A stretch of 64,000 nt of DNA, taken from positions 124,001 through 188,000 of the forward strand of contig NZ_FONV01000012.1 in the NCBI RefSeq assembly GCF_900113015.1, given 5' to 3'. The notes beneath the pieces were generated by a model that had not been told where the DNA came from, searched no databases, and was given only the letters and a program-made list of their open reading frames with translations. Position numbers and translations under genes: made by a program. Position 1 is the stretch's first letter, and every line of letters begins with the position of its first letter. The DNA is from Actinoplanes philippinensis. GTDB taxonomy: Bacteria; Actinomycetota; Actinomycetes; Mycobacteriales; Micromonosporaceae. Below, one piece after another: positions 57,006 to 64,000 of the stretch.

Positions 57006-57794
57006 TCACACCCCGGCCGCGGCCAGGTTGACATCGCTGGCCCCGAAGGTGACCCGCAGCCCCTCCGGGAGCGGCTGCAACTCCTGCACGACCAGGTTCA
57101 ACGGCAGCTTCGGCACGTCCAGCTCGAAGGCCATCTGCGCGAAGAACGCGTTGACCTGCGTACGCACCAGGGGGTTGTCCGGCAGGCCGGGCGTGTTCAC
57201 GTCGGAGAAACGCACCTGCACCTTGCCGTCGACGACCTTGACGTCAGCCGCGGCGGAGACCGGGACCTGCTGGGTCTGCGAGATCGCCAGGACCCCGGAG
57301 CCGACCAGCTTGCCGTCCTTCTCGGTCAGCTTCAGATCCTTCTGGCCGGTCGCGTCGGCGAGGAGGCGGTAGTCGATGGTGCCCGTCCCGGTGACCGTGC
57401 CGGCCACCACGTCACCCTGGCCGCGCAGCGCGCTCAGCGGGGCCTTCACGTCCCGGGCCCGGATGTCCAGCAGGTCCATCCGGACGGTCTCGCCGCTGCC
57501 GGTCTGCGCCTTGAAGTCGGGCAGCTCGATCCGGATCTCCTCGTACTTGCCGGCGAGCACCTGGGTGAGGAACGGGACGCCGGCGATGGTGACCACCGGC
57601 CGGCTGCTCTCCGCCTTCTGGTTCGCCACCTCGGTGGCCACCTTGTCGGCGAGCACGTTCTCGGCGTACGAGTTGCTGAACCGGTCGAGCACGACGACGC
57701 CGACGATCAGGAAGACGAGCAGGGTCAGGATCACGACGCGCAGAGTGCGCCCCCGGCGACGGCGGGGACGTTCCGATCCGTACACCTCGGCCAC
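57006..57794 (-). CDS. DUF2993 (LmeA-type) membrane-anchored protein
   Basis: 262 residues. Basic start (RPRRRRGR), one membrane helix (LRVVILTLLVFLIVGVVVL), then an extracytoplasmic DUF2993 domain with KVATEVANQ, VTIAGVPFLTQVLAGKYEEIRIELPDF and VQVRFSDVNTPGLP. GGGAGG precedes the GTG at 57794. In mycobacteria the related LmeA acts in lipoarabinomannan mannan elongation; direct extension to this organism is inference. Confidence 0.8.
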   Translation of the reverse strand: MAEVYGSERPRRRRGRTLRVVILTLLVFLIVGVVVLDRFSNSYAENVLADKVATEVANQKAESSRPVVTIAGVPFLTQVLAGKYEEIRIELPDFKAQTGSGETVRMDLLDIRARDVKAPLSALRGQGDVVAGTVTGTGTIDYRLLADATGQKDLKLTEKDGKLVGSGVLAISQTQQVPVSAAADVKVVDGKVQVRFSDVNTPGLPDNPLVRTQVNAFFAQMAFELDVPKLPLNLVVQELQPLPEGLRVTFGASDVNLAAAGV

Positions 57795-57881
57795 TTTTCC
57801 TCCCGATTCACCCGGCTGCCCTGGGGAACGTACATGCCCGGGTCCAGGGTTCAGTGAAACCGGATCGGTGCGACAGGTGTG

Positions 57882-58886
57882 TCAGGTGAGATACCAGTGC
57901 ACCGACAGATACGTCGCCACGGCGGTCAGGGCGAACCCGCCGAGCGGGCCCTGCATGTGCCGGGCCAGCCAGAAGGTCGGCGCCTCCCCGGCCAGCCGGC
58001 GGCCCGCCTCGCCGAAGTTCACCGCCAGGTCGACCAGCTGCGCGGCCACCGCCGCGACCAGCCCGAGGACCGCGCCCTTGGTCGGGTCGAACGGCAGCAC
58101 CATGTAACTGCCGAGCACCGCCGAGGCCAGGGTGCCCAGCATGGCGCCGAGCACGACGCCGGTCGCGCCGCGCGGCACCTGAGCGGCGATCCGCGGTTTC
58201 GGGAACACCGCGTCGGTGAGCCGGGCGATCAACAGCGCCACCCCGGCGCCGGTGCAGCAGATCAGGATGGCCGGCGCGCCGAGCGGCTCCTTGACCAGCG
58301 TGATCAGGACGGCGTAGGCGGCCGCCCCGGACACGATGAGCAGCGTGGTGCGCCAGGAGTCCTTGGCACGCTGCCGGTCCTCGGCGCGGATCACCTGCGC
58401 GATCATCGCCGCCGTGAAACCGCCCAGCACCACCCAGAACAGCGGCAGCAGAGCGCCCGGCTCACCGGTCACCGCCAGGTAGTCGGCGGCCAGCGCGGCC
58501 ACCGCGACCACCGCGGCCGTCGCGCCCGCCGCCGGCGGCTGCAGCGCCATGGTCCACGCGAGCAGACCGAGCAACTGCACCCCGAAGAGCACGATCGCGT
58601 ACGACACGCGCGCGCCCGGCCCGGTCACGTGACTGCCGATGATCAGCGCGACGGCGAGGAGAACCGCGAATCCGCCGATCGCCGCCGACAGTTGCGGCCG
58701 GACCGGAAGAATCGGGATCTCCTCGAACTCCTCCTCGTCCTCGGGCTCGGAGGAGGGCGTCCGATCCTCCTCGTCCTCCGGGACGGCGCCGTAGAACCCG
58801 GCCTTGGGCCGCCCCGGGTTCATGCGGGCGACCTGCTGAGAGGCCTCGGCGTCCCAGGGGTCGTCGTTCGGCATAGAGGGAAACAC
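57882..58886 (-). CDS. Multi-pass membrane protein of unknown function
   Basis: 334 residues (start 58886 GTG, or 58874 ATG). An acidic cytoplasmic tail (PEDEEDRTPSSEPEDEEEFEE) precedes about ten hydrophobic segments: IGGFAVLLAVALIIGSHV, LFGVQLLGLLAWTMAL, AAVVAVAALAADYLAV and the C-terminal FALTAVATYLSVHWYL. Some resemblance to phosphatidate cytidylyltransferase-type helices, but no CDP-alcohol motif was found. Function unknown. Confidence 0.6.
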   Translation of the reverse strand: MFPSMPNDDPWDAEASQQVARMNPGRPKAGFYGAVPEDEEDRTPSSEPEDEEEFEEIPILPVRPQLSAAIGGFAVLLAVALIIGSHVTGPGARVSYAIVLFGVQLLGLLAWTMALQPPAAGATAAVVAVAALAADYLAVTGEPGALLPLFWVVLGGFTAAMIAQVIRAEDRQRAKDSWRTTLLIVSGAAAYAVLITLVKEPLGAPAILICCTGAGVALLIARLTDAVFPKPRIAAQVPRGATGVVLGAMLGTLASAVLGSYMVLPFDPTKGAVLGLVAAVAAQLVDLAVNFGEAGRRLAGEAPTFWLARHMQGPLGGFALTAVATYLSVHWYLT

Positions 58887-59168
58887 GAGTGCGATCGTGC
58901 CAGACCGGTGACCGAGGTCCCAATCGCTGCCGCGGGGGCATCGCCTCTCGGGTAAAAGGCTGGTTACGAATCCACCGTTCGGTCACCTACTAGGCGTTCT
59001 CTACATCACTTGCGTGCGCGACCGGGGTATCAGGGCTGATGCATCGGTTAAGGTGAGCGCAACCCACCCGTCGGTGACGCCGGGCCCCATCCTCCGGTGG
59101 CGGAGTCCCCCGACTCACGCAGACCGGGTCACCCGAGCGGCTCCCACGCCGCGAGGACGGAGGTGAGT

Positions 59169-59885
59169 GTGGAGATCCTTCTGCTGGTCACGGCACGTGC
59201 CGGAGAGCCCTCTGTCGTATTGCCCGCCCTGGACCTTCTGCCCCACTCGGTTCGTACCGCTCCGCGTGACGTGCGCACCCTGGTGTCCGGCCCGAGCCCG
59301 GACGCCGTTCTGGTCGACGCCCGTTCCGAGCTCTCCGAGGCGCGAGCCACCTGTCGCATGCTGCACGCCACCGGCATCGGCGTCCCGCTGGTCGCCGTCG
59401 TCACCGAGGCCGGCCTGATCGCGCTCAACGCCGACTGGGGCGTCGACGACGTGATCCTGGCCAGCGCCGGTCCGGCCGAGGTCGAGGCGCGGCTGCGCCT
59501 GGCGGTCGGCCGTCTCAACAACGCGACCGCCGGCGCCGGCGGCTCGATCCGCGCGGGCGAGCTCAACATCGATCCGGACACCTACGCGGCGAAACTCAAG
59601 GGCCGCCCGCTCGACCTCACGTACAAGGAGTTCGAGCTGCTCAAGTTCCTCGCCCAGCACCCCGGCCGGGTCTTCACCCGTGACCAGCTGCTGCGTGAGG
59701 TCTGGGGCTACGACTACTTCGGCGGGACTCGTACGGTGGACGTCCACGTGCGTCGTCTGCGGGCCAAGCTCGGCTCGGAGTACGAGTCGATGATCGGCAC
59801 CGTGCGCCAGGTGGGCTACAAGTTCGTGGTTCCGCCGTCCGGTCGTCAGCTGCCGGACAACGAGCCGGTCTCCCTTCCGGTCTGA
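59169..59885 (+). CDS. glnR: OmpR-type response regulator GlnR
   Basis: About 238 residues from the GTG at 59169, which is preceded by a near-perfect GGAGGTGA. The receiver domain lacks the usual acidic phosphorylation pocket pattern (VLVDARSELSEAR, VVTEAGLIALNADWG). The C-terminal OmpR winged helix is strong: KGRPLDLTYKEFELLKFLAQHPGRVFTRDQLL, then VWGYDYFGGTRTVDVHVRRLRAKLG. The ADWGVDDVILASAGPAEVEARLRLAVGR segment matches Streptomyces GlnR. Master nitrogen regulator by family; phosphorylation-independent. It may also act on the downstream phosphate genes, a cross-talk known in actinobacteria. Confidence 0.92.
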   Translation: MEILLLVTARAGEPSVVLPALDLLPHSVRTAPRDVRTLVSGPSPDAVLVDARSELSEARATCRMLHATGIGVPLVAVVTEAGLIALNADWGVDDVILASAGPAEVEARLRLAVGRLNNATAGAGGSIRAGELNIDPDTYAAKLKGRPLDLTYKEFELLKFLAQHPGRVFTRDQLLREVWGYDYFGGTRTVDVHVRRLRAKLGSEYESMIGTVRQVGYKFVVPPSGRQLPDNEPVSLPV

Positions 59886-59900
59886 GCTGGAGTTCCACAC

Positions 59901-60782
59901 ATGACGAGTCGACAGCCGGTCCGTGCCACGGACCGGCTGTCGTCGTCCGAGGCCGACGACGTGCTGGCCCTGGCCGCGGCTGCGGGGCACCTCGACGGCG
60001 TCTACCCGCTCTCCGAGGACGTCGTGTTGCGAGTGCGCGGCGACGTTCCGTACCAGGGCGTTCATCTGCTGTCGTATGCCGGCGACCGGCTGGCCGGCTA
60101 CGCCTTCCTGGAGGACGGCTCCGGTGAGCTGATCGTCCATCCCGACTTCCGGCGCGCGGGTGTCGGGACCGAGTTGCTGACCGCGGCCGGCCCCGGCCCG
60201 CTGCGGTTCTGGGCGCACGGTGACGACCCCGGCGCGGCCGCCTTCGCCGCGGGCAACGGCTTCGCGCGCGCCCGGGTGCTGTGGCAGATGCGCCGCTCGC
60301 TGGTGGCGCCGCTGCCGGAGATCCCGCTGCCCGAGGGCGTGACTCTGCGTCACTTCCGGCCCGGCTCCGACGAGCAGGCCTGGCTCGGCGTCAACGCGCG
60401 GGCCTTCGCCCACCACCCGGAGCAGGGCCGCTGGACCGTCGACGACCTGCTGAGCCGCGAGGCCGAGCCGTGGTTCGACCCGGCCGGGTTCCTGCTCGCC
60501 GTCGACATCACCGACACCGTGCTGGGCTTCCACTGGACCAAGGTGCACCCGGCGTCCGGTGACGAGCCGGCGCTCGGTGAGATCTACGTGCTCGGCGTCG
60601 ACCCGTCCGGGCACCGTCGCGGCCTTGGCGCCGCCCTGAGCGTGGCCGGTCTGCAATACCTCGCCGGCCGCGGTCTGACCGTCGCCGGCCTCTACGTCGA
60701 CGAGTCGAACTCCGCCGCCGTGAAGCTGTACCGGGGGCTCGGGTTCGAGATCTTCAAGACGGACGTCAACTACAGCCGATAA
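59901..60782 (+). CDS. mshD: Mycothiol synthase MshD
   Basis: 293 residues, tandem GNAT. The second half carries the acetyl-CoA site: GEIYVLGVDPSGHRRGLGAAL, and YVDESNSAAVKLYRGLGFEIF closes it. It acetylates Cys-GlcN-Ins to mycothiol, the actinobacterial low-molecular-mass thiol. ATG with GGAG eight bases upstream. It sits 15 bases after glnR. Confidence 0.93.
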   Translation: MTSRQPVRATDRLSSSEADDVLALAAAAGHLDGVYPLSEDVVLRVRGDVPYQGVHLLSYAGDRLAGYAFLEDGSGELIVHPDFRRAGVGTELLTAAGPGPLRFWAHGDDPGAAAFAAGNGFARARVLWQMRRSLVAPLPEIPLPEGVTLRHFRPGSDEQAWLGVNARAFAHHPEQGRWTVDDLLSREAEPWFDPAGFLLAVDITDTVLGFHWTKVHPASGDEPALGEIYVLGVDPSGHRRGLGAALSVAGLQYLAGRGLTVAGLYVDESNSAAVKLYRGLGFEIFKTDVNYSR

Positions 60783-60913
60783 CGGCCCGGTCAAGCGGTT
60801 GTCTCGCTGCGGTCACGACTGACCGTAAATACCCGACATATCGGGTAGCCGGAGCGCAGTTCACTTAACGGACAACTGTATTCCGGGGGATGGCTACCTT
60901 CCGGCGCGGACCT

Positions 60914-60935
60914 GTTCACTCCCAGTTCATTTGCG
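60914..60935. promoter_or_regulatory. PHO box (PhoP site) upstream of pstS
   Basis: Two direct repeats in 11-base register: GTTCACTCCCA (60914) and GTTCATTTGCG (60925), the actinobacterial PHO-box pattern. A weaker third match, GTTCACTTAAC, is at 60859. PhoP would activate the pst operon under phosphate shortage. Confidence 0.8.
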
Positions 60936-60968
60936 ACCGGGGATCCGGTCACTTCGCCTTCCTAGCTT

Positions 60969-61012
60969 TTCGGGTGTGGGCCGGTGAGAGACCGGCGGCA
61001 ACCCCGAAGGGA
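60969..61012 (+). promoter_or_regulatory. Structured leader with SD inside, before pstS
   Basis: An outer stem (TTCGGG at 60969-60974 with CCCGAA at 61003-61008) encloses a six-base hairpin GCCGGT-GAGAG-ACCGGC (60980-60996). The GAAGGGA ribosome-binding site of pstS starts within the outer 3' arm. It could affect translation of pstS. I do not recognise it as a known riboswitch. Confidence 0.5.
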
Positions 61013-61017
61013 CAATC

Positions 61018-62112
61018 GTGAAGCTCCAGCGGTCCGGTTTCGTGGCCGGCATTGCTCTGACTGCGACCATCGCTCTCACCGCGTGCGGCTCGGACAACAA
61101 CGAGCCGGCGGCCGGCGGCACGTCTGCTGCTCCGGGTAGCTGCGTCAGCGGCAGCCTGACGGCGCAGGGCTCCACCGCTCAGAAGAACGCCATGGACGAG
61201 TGGATCAAGGCGTACCAGAAGCAGTGTGGTACCGGCACCACCGTCGACTACCAGGGCACCGGCTCCGGCGCGGGCATCGAGGCGTTCATCGCCGGCACCG
61301 CCGACTTCGCCGGCTCCGACTCCGCGCTGAAGGAGGAGGAGCAGCCCAAGGCCGACGCCAAGTGCGCCGGTGGCAAGGCCCTCAACCTCCCGATGGTGAT
61401 CGGCCCGATCGCCGTGGTCTACAACGTCTAGGGCGCGGACGGCCTGCAGTTCTCGTCGGCCACCCTGGCGAAGATCTTCTCCGGCAAGATCTCCAAGTGG
61501 AACGACCCGGCCATCGCCGCCGAGAACGCCGGCGCCAAGCTGCCGGACGCCAACATCGAGACGGTGCACCGCGCCGACGAGTCCGGCACCAGCGACAACT
61601 TCACCAAGTTCCTGAGCAAGACCGCCGAGGCCGACTGGACCTACGGCAACGCGAAGGCCTGGAAGGCGCCGGGCGGCACCGCGGTGTCGAAGTCGGACGG
61701 TATCGCCACCAAGGTCAAGGGCACCGCGAACACCATCTCCTACATCGAGATGTCGTTCGCCGAGAACCAGAGCCTGCAGACCGCGAAGATCAAGAACGGC
61801 GCGGGTGAGTTCGCCGAGCTGTCCGCCGAGAACGCCGGCAAGACCTTCGAGAACGCCGAGGTCAAGGGCAAGGACGGCGACCTCGCCCTCTCCCTCGACT
61901 ACGCCACCACCACCCCGGGCGCCTACCCCATCGTGCTGGTGACCTACGAGATCGCCTGCAGCAAGGGCAGCGCGAAGGCCAAGTCGGTCCAGGCCTTCCT
62001 GAAGTACACCTCGAGCACCGAGGGCCAGAAGGAGCTCTCCAAGCTGGGCTACGCCCCGCTGCCGGAGACCCTCCGGGCCAAGGTTGCCGAGTCGGTCGCC
62101 ACCATCGCCTGA
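61018..62112 (+). pseudogene. pstS: Phosphate-binding lipoprotein PstS with an in-frame TAG
   Basis: Open to a TAG at 61429 (codon 138), then continues in the same frame for another 226 codons to TGA at 62112. N-terminus: signal peptide and lipobox LTACGSDN. PstS features before the stop: GSTAQKNAMDEWI, GSGAGIEAFIAG, SDSALKEEEQPKA. After the stop: ATLAKIFSGKISKWNDPAI, ADESGTSDNFTKFL, AYPIVLVTYEIAC. The whole frame otherwise reads as a normal roughly 364-residue PstS. The next codons, GGC GCG GAC, show no obvious readthrough signal. A single base change (AAG, GAG or CAG to TAG) explains it: nonsense mutation, sequencing error or readthrough. Downstream pstC and pstA look intact. Confidence 0.8.
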
Positions 62113-62152
62113 CGTACCCGCCTATCCCTCCGACACGACAGCGAGCGCGCAG

Positions 62153-63223
62153 ATGGGTGACTACCCCTCCCGCTCGGTGAACGCCACCGCCGGCGACCTG
62201 GGCGTGACTCCGCGTCACGCTCGGGGCGCCGGCTCTGGCGCTTCCCCGAGTAACTTCGACGAGCCCCCGCGCGGTGGCGGTGGCGCACTGCCCAAGAAGG
62301 CCCGGTTCTCGATCGAGGCGGGCTTCCGCGGCCTGTCCACGGCCTCCGGTGCGATGGTGCTGGTCATCATCGTCGCCATCGCCGTCTTCCTGATCTCCAA
62401 GGCGATTCCGGCGCTGCAGGCCAACACCGGAAACTTCCTGACCCAGTTCGAGTGGCGGCCCAACGAGGCGCAGCCCTCGTTCGGCATCGCGGCGCTGGCC
62501 TTCGGCACCGTGCTCAGCTCGGTCATCGCCCTGATCGTCGCGGTGCCGATCGCTCTCAGCATCGCGCTGTTCCTGTCGCACTACGCGCCCAAGCGGCTGG
62601 CCACCCCGCTGGGCTTCGTGATCGACCTGCTCGCGGCCGTGCCCAGTGTCGTCTTCGGTCTCTGGGGCCGGGACGTCTTCCAGGAGCCGGTCCGCGACTT
62701 CTCGATCTGGCTCAACAAGTACTTCAGCTGGATCCCGCTCTTCGGTGGTGACGGCCCGTTCGGTCAGTCGGTCCTGCTCGGCGGCCTGGTGCTGGCGATC
62801 ATGGTGCTGCCGATCGTCACCTCCCTCTCCCGCGAGGTCTTCCAGCAGACCCCGGGCATGAACGAGGAGGCGGCCCTGGCTCTCGGCGCCACCCGCTGGG
62901 AGATGATCCGGACCGCGGTCCTGCCGTACGGCAAGCCCGGTGTCATCGCCGCGGTGATGCTCGGTCTCGGTCGTGCCCTGGGCGAGACGATCGCTCTGGC
63001 GCTGACCCTGAGCGTCGCCTTCAACATCTCGTTCAACCTGATCGAGAACGGCGGCAACTCGGTCGCCGCCAACATCGCGAACTCCTTCGCGGAGGCCAAC
63101 GACACCGGCCGTGGCGCGCTGATCGCCTCCGGTCTGGTGCTCTTCGCGATCACGCTGGTGGTCAACATGACGGCGCGGGCGATCATCTACCGCCGTCGCG
63201 AGTTCCGGGACAGTGCAGCATGA
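62153..63223 (+). CDS. pstC: Phosphate ABC transporter permease PstC
   Basis: 356 residues from the ATG at 62153. A 60-residue cytoplasmic Gly/Pro-rich N-terminus is followed by six helices, with the ABC-permease EAA loop ALALGATRWEMIRTAVLPYGKPGVIAAVMLGLGRALGE. It is 40 bases after pstS and overlaps pstA by ATGA. It moves phosphate inward with PstA and PstB. Confidence 0.92.
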   Translation: MGDYPSRSVNATAGDLGVTPRHARGAGSGASPSNFDEPPRGGGGALPKKARFSIEAGFRGLSTASGAMVLVIIVAIAVFLISKAIPALQANTGNFLTQFEWRPNEAQPSFGIAALAFGTVLSSVIALIVAVPIALSIALFLSHYAPKRLATPLGFVIDLLAAVPSVVFGLWGRDVFQEPVRDFSIWLNKYFSWIPLFGGDGPFGQSVLLGGLVLAIMVLPIVTSLSREVFQQTPGMNEEAALALGATRWEMIRTAVLPYGKPGVIAAVMLGLGRALGETIALALTLSVAFNISFNLIENGGNSVAANIANSFAEANDTGRGALIASGLVLFAITLVVNMTARAIIYRRREFRDSAA

Positions 63224-64000
63224 GTCTTTTGGACCGTGAGGTTCCGGGCGTCGTTATGACGCCGGACAACATTCGCAGCCGGACGCTTCCGGTCGCCGTC
63301 AACCTCGGCATCGCCGTGGGTGCGTTCGTGGTTGCCGCCGCGATCGTGCTCGGCGCCGGCATCGGCAACTGGGTGCTGGTCGTGGTGCTCGGCGCTGTCT
63401 TCTACCTGGTCGGGCTGAACGTGGTGGCCGGCCGGATCGAGGGCAGGCGGGCGGCTCGCAACCGGGCCATGAAGGCGCTCATCTACTCGGCGTGCGTCCT
63501 GGCGATCCTGCCGCTCGCGTCGGTGGTGTGGACGCTCGTCTCCAAGGGCGTCGCCCGGCTGGACGGCAACTTCTTCGGCACCTCGATGAACAACATCGGC
63601 GCCCGGGACCCGGAGGGCGGCGCCTACCACGCCATCATCGGCACCCTGGAGCAGGTCGGCATCGCCACGCTGATGTCGGTCCCGCTGGGCGTGCTCGGCG
63701 CGATCTACCTCGTCGAGTACGGCCGGGGCAAGTTCGCCGGGACGGTCCGCTTCTTCGTCGACGTCATGACGGGCATCCCGTCGATCGTGGCCGGTCTGTT
63801 CATCCTGTCGTTCTGGGTGCTCATCGTCAGCCCGTGGTTCAACGACGGGCAGCCGCGCTTCTCCGGCTTCGCGGCAGCGCTGGCGCTGGCGGTGCTGATG
63901 CTGCCGACGATCGTCCGATCCACCGAGGAGATGCTGCGGCTGGTGCCGGGGCCGTTGCGCGAGGGCTCGTACGCGCTCGGCGTCCCGCAGTGGAAGACGA
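63220..64000 (+). CDS. pstA: Phosphate ABC transporter permease PstA (3' partial)
   Basis: Begins ATG at 63220, overlapping the pstC stop, and runs off the window edge, so only about 260 residues are seen. Sequence: MSLLDREVPGVVMTPDNIRS, then helices VAVNLGIAVGAFVVAAAIVLG and WVLVVVLGAVFYLVGLNVV, then VGIATLMSVPLGVLGAIYLVEYG and TGIPSIVAGLFILSFWVLIV. The EAA motif begins near the edge (REGSYALGVPQWKT). The remaining C-terminus and pstB are expected beyond the edge. Confidence 0.9.
   Translation, partial: MSLLDREVPGVVMTPDNIRSRTLPVAVNLGIAVGAFVVAAAIVLGAGIGNWVLVVVLGAVFYLVGLNVVAGRIEGRRAARNRAMKALIYSACVLAILPLASVVWTLVSKGVARLDGNFFGTSMNNIGARDPEGGAYHAIIGTLEQVGIATLMSVPLGVLGAIYLVEYGRGKFAGTVRFFVDVMTGIPSIVAGLFILSFWVLIVSPWFNDGQPRFSGFAAALALAVLMLPTIVRSTEEMLRLVPGPLREGSYALGVPQWKT

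Noticed and set aside
58963..58986. GTTAC…GTCAC as a GlnR autoregulatory box
   Set aside because: The spacing (14 bases between half-sites) does not fit the known GTnAC-n6-GaAAC pattern well enough.
61018..61431. A truncated pstS of 137 residues as a complete gene
   Set aside because: The same frame continues with PstS-specific sequence for 226 more codons after the TAG, so this is not a natural short protein.

Overview
The window is a high-GC actinobacterial chromosome segment with no mobile element, CRISPR array or rRNA. Several genes point to Actinobacteria: mycothiol synthase (mshD), a GlnR-type orphan response regulator, MsiK, DUF3263, DUF4032 and DUF1416 proteins, a CDC48-like ATPase, and a cysA2-sseC pair behind a Cys-rich leader peptide. 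The many proteins with PQQ-like repeats and the overall gene set fit Micromonosporaceae (for example Actinoplanes or a relative). The genus is an inference, not something read directly.

Layout. 1-18 kb: a partial propeller protein, an aminotransferase/RDD pair, an Lrp regulator, a second propeller protein, a class I fumarase, a lipoprotein, the wreck of an AfsR/SARP-like regulator, a class II fumarase, cysS-rlmB, a secreted propeller protein, two small secreted Cys-containing proteins, tRNA-Thr, the sugar-ABC ATPase msiK and a fourth propeller protein. 18-25.6 kb: an AAC(3)-I-like acetyltransferase, small membrane and secreted proteins, an RCK/TrkA-type channel protein, a DUF4032 protein, a secreted trypsin-like protease and a PAP2 phosphatase. 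25.6-29.5 kb: an amino-sugar operon (SIS isomerase, ROK kinase, nagA) divergent from a DeoR regulator, with duplicated operator-like repeats between them. 29.6-37 kb: DUF3263 protein, a CDC48-like double AAA ATPase, a hydrolase fused to an ABC ATPase with its permease, and a tandem GNAT protein. 37-42.5 kb: a SAM riboswitch before thrC, small membrane and GNAT genes, and groEL behind two CIRCE operators. 42.5-58.9 kb: a 1756-residue LPTTG-anchored surface protein, glpD, DUF4031, HD-domain, FUSC, PrsW, GroES-like, AI-2E, sseC/cysA2 with leader peptide, DUF2993 and a membrane protein. 59-64 kb: glnR, mshD and the pst phosphate-uptake operon, cut off in pstA by the window end.

The strongest points for follow-up are: an in-frame amber codon in pstS; the Cys-containing leader peptide with hairpins ahead of cysA2-sseC; a SAM riboswitch controlling thrC rather than a methionine gene; paired 24-bp repeats as a candidate operator for the amino-sugar operon; a hydrolase-ABC fusion; a large cell-wall-anchored repeat protein; a decayed AfsR-like regulator; and several exact tandem repeats. 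Most other genes are ordinary chromosomal housekeeping genes, many in translationally coupled pairs (ATGA, GTGA, TTGA overlaps).
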